Below are positions 30,267 to 43,820 of a stretch of 64,000 bases of DNA, one piece after another. Under the pieces are notes generated by a model. It was not told the origin of the DNA. It searched no databases and saw only the letters and a program-made list of their open reading frames with translations. The DNA is from Phaeoceros laevis (lineage: Eukaryota; Anthocerotophyta; Anthocerotopsida; Notothyladales): contig JBNGIQ010009488.1 of assembly GCA_049999765.1 (NCBI GenBank), positions 575,301-639,300 on the forward strand, read 5' to 3'. The translations under genes were made by a program, and so were the position numbers. Every line of letters begins with the position of its first letter. The stretch's first letter is position 1.

Positions 30267-32339
30267 TCAAAGAGGAAACCAGAGAGGTGATAAAAAAACC
30301 GGATGCTCACCTCTAGAAATGAGGGACTGTGAGAGGGTTCCAGCAACCAGGTACCATACCACAACTACATTCTCACACTGTTCATAACCATTACCATAAC
30401 CAGCAAGCCCACCTTGAGCTCCTCTCACGTCTGTATAAGTGGCAGGATAGTTTGGAACTGGTATCGCAGGTAGCTGTCCTGGCCGCATGCTTCCAATGCC
30501 AGACTGCGCAAGGCCTCGGAGAAGTGTCTGTACTTCAGACGTGAGGCCCAAATTACCACCATTGCTCACAGACTGTCCCCTTGGACACTTGTCCTTCTCT
30601 CTGTCTCCTCCTCCATGGGCAGGGAGCGACCCCTCACTTGCAGAAGTTTGCATGCTGTTGGTGGGCCGTGGCGAGTAAGTGGTGGACCAAGACCTCCCAT
30701 TTGACCCAGCTAAAGCCATTATAGCATCCGCCTGTGCCAAAAGAGAGCAGATTCTTACTACCAATATGCTGGAATTTGAAGGAGCCAAAGATGATTTTAG
30801 CCACCAAACGAGGGAACTACCAACTCAAGTTTCACAGTTGTTGCTTAATTTACTCAAAAGTGTTGACTAGACGGCACTCACCTTGTCAGGTGGTACATCA
30901 TCAAACACATGGGCTTGCCCACCATAAAAGATTGTTAGCTGTCTGCTTGCAGGCGCTGTTACTGGACGACTGCAAAATTCAGGTGCGACCAAAAGTAAGA
31001 TCCTAGTAGAAACCTCACAGAAAAGCTGTCAAGCAGAACACAACCTCATAAAATGTCCTCCGCATGTCAAACGCCACGAGAATGAAAACAGCAACGCAGA
31101 TTCCAAAACACCTTGAAGGGGGGACACTGTCTGATCCAGTACTTCGTGCCACTTTGGGTCTTCGTGTCAGGTCTGGGCCAGCAGAACCCCCAGCAGTGGG
31201 TGCTCCAATGCTGCCATTGATAAGGCTGCCAATGCCTGGACCTTGTAGCCCTGTTCTAGAGCCTTCGTCAGCAGCAGGTCGGCTTAGAACTGGAGAGACA
31301 TTATGCTCCCGGGAAGCCCGATCTGGGGCACCCAGATGGCTTAACCGCTGTGAAGACCCCCCATTGGTGAACGACTTGACTCTGTCCAGTCCCCGTTTGA
31401 TGCTTCTGCTGGGTGAAGCATCTGGTTTCACCGTTGGCGATTGTAGCCAAGAGGGGCCCTGCTTGGGGGATGGGCGTGGCGGCTGCATAGACAGCCGCAG
31501 CTCATCTGACGAGGCAAAATCCCTGTCTCCAATTCGAGGTTGCTGTCAGCAAACAGAACTGGAAAAATTAGCATGCTGATTCCACGGAATAACTTGCTCT
31601 CCTTCCCTCATCCATATTTAGTCATAACTAAAACTGCAGCTACTTGCCACAAAGAACTGGACCTGTGCAAATGATTCACGGTCCAACCGAATCCTACATG
31701 GAAGAGATAGGCACAAGTCATAAAAATATCACACCATCAAATTCAAACCCTTACTTTGGGAGGGCGACCAGCTTCCAGGGCTTCCACGCTCATTTGCAAG
31801 CGTTCCTGCAGTGACTCCCTTGTCGCTGCCAACTCACGCTTCTCAGGTCGACTATCAGTGTCGAGTTTATAAAATGCACTACTAGTCCCATGGTTGAGGG
31901 TCCCACTTGCTCCTCTGATACCCCTACCTGGCCAACCTGAACACGAACAAAATGGAGAACTGGTCAGTCCCTACTCAGCACACCGAGCTGCACCAGCAGA
32001 TGAAGCAATTCACACGTTCACCCCAGATTCCATGCCACAAACGTACAGCGGGGTCTCACCTGATCCAGGATCGGAGGAGCATGGAATAGCTATTCCAAGA
32101 GGGGTTGGAATAGCTACATTGCCTGGTACCGTGCACGTCTCTAGACGTCCACTATTTGCTGAGGATGCCCTGGTCCCGCAGTCACCATTGGCTTCAGCGC
32201 GGTCATCGAAGCCTGCACTGGTCTGAGAAACACCGACGATGTCCGAGGACGTCACACCCTGCCTCACATCATCTCTGTATCCAATTCCCAGAAAATCTCG
32301 AAATACAGGTTGCTCCTTTTCAGCCATGACGAGAGTCAT
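30267..32339 (-). CDS. TIFY8-like TIFY-domain protein
   Basis: A nuclear regulator of the TIFY family (the group that includes JAZ and PPD proteins). Exons: the first starts at 32339 (or 32327, MAEKEQ) and contains FRDFLGIG, a conserved N-terminal box; then about 31850-31755 (ESLQERLQMSVEALEAGRPP); about 31700-31640 (RIRLDRESFAQVQFF); about 31550-31110 (Ser/Pro-rich); about 30965-30890 with the TIFY motif LTIFYGGQAHVFDDVPPDK; and about 30732-30267 (ADAIMALAGSNGRSWST and a disordered tail). The TIFY motif mediates NINJA and TIFY-TIFY contacts. No Jas or CCT motif is seen after it, which with the FxDFLG box and the LAGSNG.SWST block favours TIFY8 over JAZ or ZML. The exact 3' end is less certain, because a donor-like site occurs near the C terminus. 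Confidence 0.84.
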
Positions 32340-35300
32340 CGCTGCAGAGTGCACGGCGACGCCAAGCCTCTCCTACTCATGAAGGACACACCTGAATCCA
32401 CAACCACCACCGAAACATCAAACAGGGGGCCACCTGCCTGTGTAGGCTTAGGTCGCAACAGACGTCTCCACACACAAGCTCGAGTTAGGTCAGGTACTAG
32501 GAGGCAGGCCCGGTGAGGGAGTCCATCAGGAAAGAGAGCAACAAGCAACAAGGTGTAGCAATCGACCGGGGTTTGCAATCTGGATGCCATCTTGTAATCA
32601 CGACATGAAAAGGTGGGACATTTGGGCAAGACGTGCAGCAGCAGTTAAAGGATCAGAACTGGATCCAGGTAGAGTAGATGAAATCGGCGCTGAGAGGCGG
32701 CCATAGAAGAAGAACAAAATGGGGAAGCAGACCACAATTACCGACACACTCAGAACGTGCTACAACGACGAGGACAGTCCAGGAGACTACTGCTGAGGGT
32801 GGGGACATGCCCCCACACATGCTGCCTGCGGGCACAAGGCAGCCTACCTTGTGAACATTTGGAGAAACGTTGCGAGATTGCAAGAAACAGCAGGCAGTAG
32901 ACAAGGCCGGGCCTTGACCCCGGGGTGTGTCAGCTACAAACACGACCACCCGATGACTTGCAACACACCGACGGAATTGGACTCCGTTCTCGTGGCAAGG
33001 GGAGAGTCCAGCTGCTAGAATTGAGAGGCGGGTATCCGGCGCAGCAAGCGGACCGATTCCAGCAACCTGCAGCAGCCTTCACCTCCTTCTGGCACAGTGT
33101 AAGGTAAGGTGTGATCTGACAGCGGTCCTCGAGGCCGGGAGTTGGGAAAATGCAAACCCTGCCTGCGCCTCCGGGAAGTGCGTGGCGCGGTATGCCCTCG
33201 GGAGGAGGTCTGACGAGCGAGCTAAAAGGTGTATAGAGCAGGATGGGGACGGCGACAAGAGGCAAGAGTTTTGAGGNNNNNNNNNNNNNNNNNNNNNNNN
33301 NNNNNNNNNNNNNNNNNNNNNNNNNNNNNNNNNNNNNNNNNNNNNNNNNNNNNNNNNNNNNNNNNNNNNNNNNNNNNNNNNNNNNNNNNNNNNNNNNNNN
33401 NNNNNNNNNNNNNNNNNNNNNNNNNNNNNNNNNNNNNNNNNNNNNNNNNNNNNNNNNNNNNNNNNNNNNNNNNNNNNNNNNNNNNNNNNNNNNNNNNNNN
33501 NNNNNNNNNNNNNNNNNNNNNNNNNNNNNNNNNNNNNNNNNNNNNNNNNNNNNNNNNNNNNNNNNNNNNNNNNNNNNNNNNNNNNNNNNNNNNNNNNNNN
33601 NNNNNNNNNNNNNNNNNNNNNNNNNNNNNNNNNNNNNNNNNNNNNNNNNNNNNNNNNNNNNNNNNNNNNNNNNNNNGGGAGAGAAATCCGGGAGAGGAGA
33701 GGTGCGGTCCCCTTTCGGCGAAAGCGGGGGTGAGGGAGTCGCTCGTCGTCGGGGGGCGGGCCAAGATATGCGAGCTGCGATGCACACCAGGCTGGGCAGC
33801 GGCTGGCTGCGCTGCGCTGCGCTGGCTGCAGGCCGCTGGGCCGCTGGGCCTCTGGGCTGGTGGCGGTGACTGGGAGCGGGTAAGAAGGTGGAGGTAGAGT
33901 CTTAGGGGAAGAAGGAAGGGAGGAGGAAGGGAAGATAGAAGAGCAGAAGAAGAGACCTGCGAGGGTTGTGGGACGACGCCTCTTGCCTAGCCCGCGCCCG
34001 GTAGCGACCAGCGGGGCAGGCGCAGGCGCAGGGCGCACCCGGGGAGGTAAGTCAACGCGAGAGATGCGTGAGGCCCCGGTGAGGGGGCAGGCTGCAACGA
34101 AGCATCCCTGTGCCCCCCTTTTTTCCTTCTCCTTTCCTTTCCTCCCTTCCTTGCCTGCTTCCCCCATTTCACGCCATACAGTAAGTAAGGGGGTCTGCTT
34201 ACTCTGCTCCGGTCCATGGTCCATGGTTAGAAGCCCCTTTCCATGTGCCGCTCCGTAAACTCCCATGTCACGGACGGGGCAACGGGCTCAGCGCCGCAAG
34301 GCCGTGAGTAAGGCGAGCGGGCACGCGCCGGTCGGCGGACCGGCATGTGCCCGCTCGCACCCAAAACCTAAAGTTTACGAAATGGGGTTTTTAGCAAAAA
34401 AGTTTACGAAGGCACAAGAAAAACCAAACGGCGGCAGCAATGATGTCTTACTGGCGCATGCATGACTCATGGCCCATGGTCATCCGTCGTCTGGATATGT
34501 CATGATTGGCGGAAATGGGAAATGAACTGGGGGCATTGCCATCATCAGGCATCAGCTGTGTCTTAAAAAAAAAGAATAATCAAATGAACGAGGCTTTGAA
34601 TGATGGATGCCCTCGACGATGCGCCACGTTACGCCAATCATACTACACGATTCCCTTTCTTCGCTAAACACGAACGAAACGAATAAACAAAATATCTCCC
34701 GGCGACCCACAACACAGTGTCCGGTTTTACTGCCATTTTCTAGGGCTAGGGATAGGTTTTCCCGTGGTAGGCCACGCTGAAAAATGAGGTACGTGGAGAG
34801 TACATGGAAATGTACCACAAACCTGATAGCAAGGCGACAAAGCACCGACCCCGTCTGCCCCACACATGGCTTTTGCGGTGCATCGGAACTCTCTACCACA
34901 AAGGCAGAAAAGGCAGGAGGGAGGGGAGGGCAGAAAACGCAGGAGGGCAGGGAGGGAGGCAGTGCAGGGCAGAGGCTCTGAAAAGACGAGCCCATCGCCA
35001 GCCTTCCAGCCAGGCTCGAGCGATGCCTATTAGACTAGCAGAGTTCTTAGAGGACACGCAACGAAATGGTTTCACCTTATCTTGTGTGGTCGAAGACTCA
35101 ACGCATTGCACAACACAGCGATGGCAAAATCCAACGGCTTTGACCCTTGAGCAAGCAGCTTATGCATTGGCTCGGCTGACAAGTCAACAAAGCAACTGCC
35201 ACTCCCAATTGCGTTTTAGTGTCTGTTGCGCATGAGGTCAGATGACTCACAGATCTCATCGGATGCGAATCATATGTAACCACTGTATAGCTTTCATACC

Positions 35301-35364
35301 TTCGGGATGAGGTAAAACCGACGCATTCCAGCCAAAAGTGCGCACACCTTCCCTGGGACCTTCC
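32340..35364. other. Intergenic with 400-N gap and GC-rich promoter-like sequence
   Basis: Upstream region of the TIFY gene, then a 400-N gap, then purine-rich and GC-rich sequence to about 34450 and AT-richer sequence to the end of the arabinokinase gene. Frames that cross the Ns are meaningless. No gene is seen; a gene start could be hidden in the gap. Confidence 0.5.
33277..33676. other. Assembly gap, 400 N
   Basis: Exactly 400 unknown bases in a GC- and purine-rich setting. Confidence 0.99.
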
Positions 35365-38300
35365 TCATACGCAATCTCGTTTATTGTTCTTGGGTGCCAG
35401 CCGGACCCGCAGATACCCGAACTGGGCAGCTCCCGGGGAGGAGCCTTCGAAAACGTAGGGCAAGTGCCCAGTAGCATCCTTGTACCGCTGTTGGATCTGC
35501 AAATGGGTATCACCGTCCACAATGCGGCTGCCCGGTTAGATTAACCACCATCGCATGAAGGAAAAAGCTTAGAATAGGGGGTCGGTGGTTGGTTAGCTCT
35601 GCCCTCAGGCTCACCTCAAGAATGTCGTCACCGCTCTCTGGCCCGGCACGTGTAAGCACGCACACAGTGCCGCCGGAGCCTCCTCCGGTAATCTTGGCTC
35701 CAAAAACCCTACTGCCATTCTGCTGCTGCTGATTACGGAGCTGGATCTGCCTCACCAACGCCACGATTCTGTCTGTGCCGTCCGAGCCCAACCCACAGTT
35801 GGAGTAGCTGTAGTGCGACTGTCACCGTCGCCAATGGACGTGCTACAACTCGGTCAATGTTGCTTTCCAGCAGCATCACGTGCGAAAGTGAGTGATAGAG
35901 GGAGTGCACCCACCTGGTACATCAGCTCTCCGAGAGCAGCAAGCTGCGCATCGCCGCTCGCAGATGACAGCAGAACAGAGAATGCCTAGGAGTACATGAA
36001 ACCCAAGAAAGCGTTTTGAAGCACTGTCGGTTCACGGTCACTGTACAACACTTGTGAAGGCATATTACGTACCTGAACACGAAAATTCTCATATATGGGG
36101 TGGGATGCGGGTGCCTTGACAGCGTACTGCCGCCTAGGATCGATGCTCGTCACTGGGTCGTTATGACTGCCATAGCTTTCTAAAAACGTCTGCCCAGCTA
36201 CTTTCTCAGGCAGCAAGTTCGTGTACACAGACTCGTACCTGTTCAACCACATCACATTCAGCCAACAGAACAAAACTCCCACTCAGATGGAACAATATAT
36301 TCACCACTGTACTCACCTGTGCGGGGGCATGTTACAAAGGTAATCCAACTTTGATTCCCCGCTGACTAGCTCCACCTTCACATCATCTCTGTCATCATTT
36401 GCAGGTGTTCCAGTTGATGACATAAAAAGGTTGGCAGCAGTGGCTTGTATGATCTTCCGTCCCATGAAGGCTCCAATTCTTACGGACCCATAATCAGCTC
36501 CTCCAACGCTGAAATAAACATATTCCAAGTTGTCAGCTGTCACAATGTTCACTTGCTACTGCATGCTGTTCAGTCAATCTATATAGGTTTACAGGATGGA
36601 CCTGTGCCGAACACCAGAGTCAATTCCCCAGAATCTGACATGAGCTGGAATGCTCACATGCTCTTTCACCTCCGCAGGCTGCCACAGGGGTCCTGTCAGC
36701 TCTTGATTTTGCAGCAAGACATGTCCAGGCTGCCCAACAGTAACTTACTTCTCACAACTTCCTGAATACCAACCTGACACACCATTGCTAAGAGCTTATT
36801 AGCCTCTCCACATGCAGAGGCCATCTGGTCCATGATTCCACAAGGGGCTCCTACCACGAGGTTCTCAACCTGAAAGAGGTCCAGCGGTTTAGCATGAAAA
36901 GACTTTAGTAGCTTAACCTCTGCACCTTCCATGGATCAGACCGGAAAAAAGTCCACCTTTTGACAAAGTATGGCCAAATTCCGAGGTTCAAGCTTTACTC
37001 CTGATAGCAAAATGAAAGGACAAGAAAAGCCGGACAGATTGAGAAACAATAAGTTAGTTCCTTTACAGTGCTATGTTGCTTCCATCATCAACTCACATAC
37101 AGTATCTCTATGAAGAAGCCAGGCTGACCTGATGCAGCAGCAACAGCAGACATTGCAGCAACTTCCAGAGCTGCTGAGGAAGACACGCCCTTGCCCTCAG
37201 GTACTGCTGAGGATACCTGCATAGTTCGCACATGTAGTTCAGCACTGATTTATTCATACTTGGCAAACAAGTTCTGACATTGCCAGTACGATAAGCTTTA
37301 CAAGAATATTAATGCCATCCTCAAAGTGCACATCCAACTCTCGCATCAGCACTAGTACAGTGCCTGCCACGTATGCCGCCCACCTGCAAGCCAATTTACA
37401 GATCAGAGTACTGGTCCTCCTCAAGAACATAAAACCCTTAAAATAGAAGGTTCCTTCCCACAGGAGACTCTGACAGACGATATTAATTGAGCTAAGTATG
37501 GTCACTTTTGCGACGGGTCTTGATCAAAATAGGCACGGGCTGCCTCATAGCTAATTGGATTTCCAGCTGAATCGTAGAAGTCAGCCAGATCCATGTCAAA
37601 AATAGGTGACCTGTTACTCAATTCTGATCCAAAAGATACCTACAAAGTCCAGATTCATCAGCTCAGCTGTTTGACCATGTATCCAGCAGATGCAAATTAG
37701 TTAAGGTTTTCGGGGAAAACGGTCATAAACGGTCATACAATTTGTATTGCAGGCTCTAGGCGCCCCCTCCTTTTGGCTAGTTGACGTTCAGCTGTATGTT
37801 TCCAGAGGGGCTGCTTGCCTGGAGGGTTGCACTGTACAGCTACATGACAAGCCTCACGTATAGGCATCTACAACGGTCAATGGAGGCGAACGTGTCCATC
37901 ATCAGTGATAGCAGCTAATATGTATGTCACTTCTAACTTCATACTGCTGACATTATTAAAAGTACCTGCAAAACCAGGCTGCCAGAATAGTCTGCAATAC
38001 CACCCATCACATCCAAACGTCCAGGGGCCCTGGTTATGTACAAATCATCCTGAAACAGAATAGTGAAGCCAAGTCAACGACATTATTAGCCATATGATCA
38101 TGCCGGAATAGGGAGGCAACTTGGGATAGAAGTTGAGAAAAAGCCACCTGGCGCACATACCTTCCAACAAAACAAGACTGCGGCCGCCAACCGGTCATGA
38201 AATTGGGGTTGATCCAATGAGTCAGTAATCTGGGCGTCAACTTCTTCTTTCAACTCAGAAAGAGTCTTCAAAAATGCAGCAGTATCTAACAAACCCTGAG

Positions 38301-41300
38301 AGTCACCATCTATAATTTGACACTCAACTAGCTCACTGCAGAGCACAATCGATAGCAACAGCTTAGCATTGAAGATTGACGTTTATGTGAAACATTTCAG
38401 GCAGCATTGAGCTATTGACGCAGCAAGTACTAACATTTTTTCAACAGATAGAATCCCATCCCTTTTATTGCCTTCGGGGCTGCCAGGATGGCGTGATGGA
38501 AGAGCACCCAGATGGCGTTCATTATATGTATACCAATCTGGAACATCAAGATCTCGACCAGGGGCTCTTTGCATCTGATATCCCAGGACGATGGCATCCC
38601 TAAGTCTCCTTGCTCCATTTTGCTGCACGCAGGTCACCTGCAGTACCTCAGTGGGGAGAAACTAGGTGATGCAACTTTCTCTCACATATCAGTCGTTACT
38701 ACTATTGCCAAAGCATACCTGCTGTGACGTATCAACTTTACCACTTGCAGCATCTTGTAGGAGTCGTGCAGCAACCTGAGACATCCAGTTTAGCTTCCTC
38801 TGAGGTATCGTTGTTTGATTGGAAACTTTTATTGGAACTGTGCACAACCTAACCTCGCCACCGTTCAAGGGTGCTTCGTAAGATGGTTTCAGAGCGACAG
38901 CCTGTAGCAAATATGTACCCCATCGCCCGCCAAAAAAGTCTCGTCGGTTCATCTCCACTCCAGCTTCATAAAACTGTTCAAAACACACATGGCAACACTT
39001 CTTTCAAACAAACATTTGAAATGATCGACCACTCCGACTATAGACCGTTGAACCTGACATTTCATTATGGAAATGAGAAAAAGGAAGAGCTAAATGAATG
39101 CTTACTTCTAGCATTTTCCTCAAGAAGGATTCCTCGTTGAAGTAGTCACGTCTAACATAGACGAAAGGAACTTTGTAAGCAAGAGCTTCACTAACAGTTC
39201 CGTATCCAACTTTACCTGCGAGCATGCCAGAGCCATATAGTTTTAATACACATGATCATTTTATTTGCTGAGCACGAACGAACAACGAGCCAAAATGTGG
39301 AAGGTCTTGTTATTCCTGAACTCACCCAGCATACAATCACTAGCAGCTATGAGGTCTGGTGTGTAGGCTTCTCGATGCAGTCGAATGTAGCTGGAACCCA
39401 CCTGCTGGGCGGATGCAGGAACACAAACCTTCCAAGCACCAGATGTCAGAAAACTAAGTGTTCAAAGATCCAGAATCCTCCTGTCAAGAGGTGGAAAAGT
39501 TATGCTTACCAAGCACTTCCAACCAGGGGGTATGTACTCATTCTTCAGAGTCCAGTTGGCATCCTAAAACCATGAAAGCTTCCCCAGAATCAGTTCAAGA
39601 AAGGGAAACGCTTGCTTGAATTGCGGTGCTTAACGTCCTGGCCAAGTTGCTGTGAAGATCTGAGTGACTACCTGGCCACCAAAGTTGCATAGAATTAGCT
39701 TCTCTTCTTCCCCAATTCCAAGTTCCTGTCGTACCTGCAAGCAAGGATGTCAGCTGCTGCATCCAGCTGAGAGTTTGCCCTTCATCATCATCCTTAAAAT
39801 GCTTGTTGTAGGACTACCTCTTTCCTACTTCTCAGTACAGGCCGTACAACAAGAGGGACGTCAATCACGTCTCTGAATGCTGGCACTGCAACCGCAACAA
39901 ACACAAAAGTTGAGTCAATCGGCAAATAACATCCCGTACCTCTCTTGGTTACAAAGACACAACTTGCAAAGAGAAATAACATCAGGAGTCCCGCTTACTT
40001 GGGCAATATCCAGGCAGCCGGATCAAAAATTTTGCATAAGAGTAATCCTCTGCAATCTAACATATATGCAGAAAAATTGTAAGCTGCTGTGCTTACTACT
40101 TGCTCAACAAATGTAAGGTCTCTATCAAAAGAATATCTTGCCCAGATAGTAATAACTCTTAAGCTACCTGCCAGACAATATCACGGTGGAGTTGGCCAGA
40201 AACAGCCACATATTCAGAATAGATGAAATCCCAGCTGCAACACATTGGAAGAGACAACAAAGTACAGGTAAGTACGTAGACATGATCGCGGCTATGATGG
40301 AGAAACCCAGCACAGAAGACACTTGTTGGGAAAAAACTGAAGCCAGACCAGACCTCAACTAGCAGCATGATCCGTACCTGAAGTTGCTGACACAAATAGA
40401 GGGAATTTGCACTATGGAGGCAGCTTTACAGGCGATAGGCACAATGTCTGAGACCTGTAATATTCAGGTTTCAAACAGTTAGACAGCACTGTCTTTGTAA
40501 AAGTACCTGAATTTCTGAACCTGTGTATGATGAATTGCCACCACGAAAACATCGCAAAGAACCGTTCACTAACTGACTGATTGCTCAGACCCCATATCTA
40601 ATGAGAACTAACCACGATATTTGCCTTGATGGAACGAAGCCAGCTGGTTTCCCTCTCCAACAAGGAGGACCGAGGGACGACAGCTATCCGTGAATACTGC
40701 AGCAGACGGTATTCCGTTTTTATTGATACCGAAGCAGCATGATTGTTGATGGGATGATACAGAAGACAACAAATAGTGGAAGCCATGGCATCGCAAACAA
40801 CAAAAATGAATAACACAAATGACAAGGTTCAACATTTAGACACAAATTTGCAGGCACTCTGCTGACCTCCTCCAACGATGCGATGCGATCAACTGTCAAA
40901 GCATCTGATTGCACTGCTCCTGCATCCAGTAATGCCTACTTCCAGCAACTTTATCAGAAACCGTGCCTCCATGCCGCTGGTCAGAACATGCGTATCCAAA
41001 ATCGTAACTAGTTAAGATATTGTAGTCTTCAAAATTGAGGAAATTGATCCAGGGTGGTTACCTTTCGGAGGTGAAGCTTGGAGGACTGAATTTGACAAGA
41101 AAACACAAACTCTGGAGCTTCGGTTACGATGTGTACTATGTGATCAGCTGCTACAAGGTGGGCTGCAATCTGCGTCACAACACTTTGATTCGTTAGTCCA
41201 CATCTTCAGTAGCATGTTGCATGTCGAAGCGCTCGGACTACATTACAGGACATGCCTCAAAGTCAAATAGGAGGCTGGAGATTGGTGCATTGGGCTAGAT

Positions 41301-41411
41301 TACCTCTGCAACACGCGTAGCATGGCCGAGTCCGTGGCCTGTGACGTAGTAGGCAAACACAAGTGGACCTGCAAGAGAATCCGCAGTGGTGCGCCCCTCA
41401 CTGCCCGCCAT
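35365..41411 (-). CDS. ARA1: L-arabinokinase (glycosyltransferase-like + GHMP kinase)
   Basis: A bifunctional-looking enzyme that phosphorylates L-arabinose to L-Ara-1-phosphate in the cytosolic sugar salvage pathway feeding UDP-arabinose. Many short exons span 6 kb. The start at 41411 ([13 protein letters not shown]) runs directly into [18 protein letters not shown], the conserved N-terminal glycosyltransferase-B-like motif. Further landmarks in order: [14 protein letters not shown] (about 40880), [13 protein letters not shown] (about 40220), [22 protein letters not shown] (about 39180), [14 protein letters not shown] (about 38600), [14 protein letters not shown] sequence (about 38000), [12 protein letters not shown] (about 37380), the GHMP ATP-binding loop [15 protein letters not shown] (about 37180), [18 protein letters not shown] (about 36830), [15 protein letters not shown] (about 36490), [15 protein letters not shown] (about 35680) and the C-terminal [16 protein letters not shown]. 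All expected blocks are present, so the enzyme is probably functional. The intron at about 37650-37970 is longer than the others. Confidence 0.95.
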
Positions 41412-42557
41412 GGGAGTTGCTTGCTCACCTCAAATCATGCTCCAGCTCGGGCATATGGACTGAGACTACCCTGCGCTGAGCTGAGACGGCACTCACTATT
41501 GGTGAGCGAAAAAGCAACGCGAATTGCAAAGCAGTCCGCTGTTCAGTGGTACTAGTTCGCTTTCCCTCAGCTATGGAGTATAGCGTCAGCTCCCCCTTGG
41601 AAATGCATTTTTCAAGCGCCAAAAAGGCAGCGTTCTGGTCCTCGGCTTGCAAATGTAGTCAGCTGAACCTCGATCTTTGCTCCTTGAACCTTCATACGGA
41701 GCCAGAGGAGGAATATTGCAGCTACCTTATGTTATCAAGAAATTCTTGTACGGGCACCGTCGAAATTGTGGGCCTGCTAAGCTCGCGGCCTTCTCGTGAG
41801 GTGGAGGACTTCGTTGAAATACTGGCACGCTTTTACGTTCGAGCTCCGTGCTGTCCTACAACACGTCATACACATGCACGAACACATTGCTGTGGTCCAC
41901 CAAACCTCTGAAGGAAAGGGGGAAGGGAGCTAGGCGGGGAAGCCTGGATGTCCAACAGTGCAGGAGATACAGGAGCAGTCATCTATATAGATCGACGTAA
42001 AACAGTAAACGTCTCGCGGTCTGACTCATCAGACTGTGAACATTTCGCTGTCCTCCCTGTAAAATACAGTTCAGACGGTGTGAGGAAGCGTTGCTAAAAT
42101 GCATACACTTAATTGAAGACATTGGGAATAAGACTTCTAATCGAAACCGGGGGGCTATAGATTCTGTACACTTCCACGAATTGAGTACTTGAGATTTTTA
42201 GAAGAAGATGTCGAACCACTGCAAAGTGCGAAGTTGGAAGTTGTGTGCTCAAATGTCTGTCTATGACATGAGCACCTCTTACATACAGCACGGATGAGAC
42301 CACTAACCATGAACTCTAGAACCACTGAACCTCTTGAACACTACTCTACTCGGAGGCCATTCACTTATCTACAAAGACTGGCCAAAACTGTGGATCGCCA
42401 TGAGCTAAAAGCTCCAAAATCTGCAGCTCACACATAAAGTTTGCTCAAGGTCTGCATGAGATTTGGTCTTATAAACGTTCCCCAAAGAATGACTGGTCCT
42501 AAGACGACAGCCGCAATCAGATGTTAGCTGCAATGTAAAAGCAGGGAGCTGAGGTAG
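41412..42557. other. Intergenic, arabinokinase to NicO gene
   Basis: Promoter and 5' UTR of the arabinokinase and 3' region of the NicO-type gene. Open frames at 41425-41652 (-) and 41546-41911 (+) have no recognisable content and overlap each other. Confidence 0.55.
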
Positions 42558-43820
42558 TTAAAAAATATTGATCCCGAAGACCTCGCCCAGAAGAATGGCC
42601 AATCCCAAGCCAACGGCAATCACAGACGATGCCTCGGTCAGCCGACGGGTTATCCAGGGTATCCGCTTGCGCAGAGCTTCGCTACAAGTACCGATAAAAG
42701 CAGTGTAGCTGCCCATTGCGACCACAGTGCCTAGTAGGAACATGCTCAAAAATGCTGCCCCGGACATTCGCGAAGGCAGGGCCAGGGCTGGCAAAATCAT
42801 GAGAAGAGCGTCAGGCTGCAAACCGTAAACAATCCCGGTACCAAAGGTGGTGAATCCAACCGACTTCTTCCCCTCAGTTAACAGTTCGGCTGACGAACCG
42901 TCACTCTGGCCGTCGGCGCTACCTAGAGTGGAGAAAACTGGAATTTCCTGAGCCTCCTTCAACCCCATGGCTCCAATTACCATGAGAGTCACCCCGACAA
43001 CCCGAGCTGACCATGTCCGGATCAGCTCAATATGCAGTCTATCCTTGAGCATGAGGAAAATGAGTCCGAAAATAATCTGACCTGCATCATGACCGCAGCC
43101 CCAAAGTGCTCCCACTGCCGCACACTGCAACCCTGAGCGGCCAATGCACAACGGAGCCAAAGCTGCCAAGTGGTCCGGCCCGGTCAAAGTGTGCAAGCCA
43201 CCCGCAACCAAGCCGGTCCAGGCACTGGCCAAAACCTCCCTCCCTTGCAAAAGGCTGCTCAGCCCCCCGCTCGCGCCACCACTGGCGCTCAGCGAAGCAT
43301 CCCCGGCAACTTCTGCGGAGACCGAGTGACCGCCTATCAAGATCCCCACTCCGAGTGCCACTAATGGCAGCACTTTTCTGATCACTCTCAGAATCAGCTG
43401 CTTCCTGGTTGCGTCCGAAGGATGGCTCCCAGCAGCCGTCTCCGACAAGGAAGACTTACCACAAGAAGCAGTAGTCGTACAAGAGAGATGTTTCTCAGCC
43501 TTCGGGCCTCCTACGAGATTGAACAGGCCTTTGTAGGTCGAGCTCAGGCATGCTTCCGGAGAGCTGTCGACGTGCCGACCAATGCCCTTCCTCCTGGAAA
43601 CGGCAAAAGCATAAACCCTGTCCCCTCGAATGCTGCACTCAGTTGTCCAACAGCACAGCTTGCCCGCCAGTCCGCCGCAGGTGCCGAGCGGTGAAGAGTG
43701 CCTCCACTGCAGGTGCTTCAAGCCGGTCCGCGAAAAGCAGAATGAGCCGGAGGACGAGCACACTTCTCCTCTGGAGAGCTTGCAGGGGTCTCCAGCCAGC
43801 ATGCCCGAGGTCACAGCCAT
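42558..43820 (-). CDS. NicO-family (high-affinity nickel-transport-like) plastid membrane protein
   Basis: A single-exon 420-residue protein of the NicO/UreH-like family. The first 130 or so residues are Ser/Arg/Gly-rich and read as a chloroplast transit peptide. A hydrophobic span (VLPLVALGVGILIGG) follows. The transporter core has GLHTLTGPDHLAALAPL, the family His/Asp motif for metal binding, then GALWGCGHDAGQIIFG, a second His motif, and about six hydrophobic segments (VVGVTLMVIGAMGL, GTGIVYGLQPDALLMILPAL, FLSMFLLGTVVAMGSYTAF, VIAVGLGLAILLGEVFG). Plant homologues are annotated as high-affinity nickel transport proteins, but the transported metal is not established. The ATG at 43820 (MAVTSGMLAG) is chosen; another at about 43802 is possible. 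An upstream extension has no ATG. Confidence 0.88.
   Translation of the reverse strand: MAVTSGMLAGDPCKLSRGEVCSSSGSFCFSRTGLKHLQWRHSSPLGTCGGLAGKLCCWTTECSIRGDRVYAFAVSRRKGIGRHVDSSPEACLSSTYKGLFNLVGGPKAEKHLSCTTTASCGKSSLSETAAGSHPSDATRKQLILRVIRKVLPLVALGVGILIGGHSVSAEVAGDASLSASGGASGGLSSLLQGREVLASAWTGLVAGGLHTLTGPDHLAALAPLCIGRSGLQCAAVGALWGCGHDAGQIIFGLIFLMLKDRLHIELIRTWSARVVGVTLMVIGAMGLKEAQEIPVFSTLGSADGQSDGSSAELLTEGKKSVGFTTFGTGIVYGLQPDALLMILPALALPSRMSGAAFLSMFLLGTVVAMGSYTAFIGTCSEALRKRIPWITRRLTEASSVIAVGLGLAILLGEVFGINIF

Noticed and set aside
32930-34266. Long frames crossing the 400-N gap
   Set aside because: They are open only because N has no stop codons.
41425-41911. Short frames upstream of L-arabinokinase
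   Set aside because: They overlap on opposite strands, have no domain, and the ATG at 41411 already gives a clean N terminus for the kinase.
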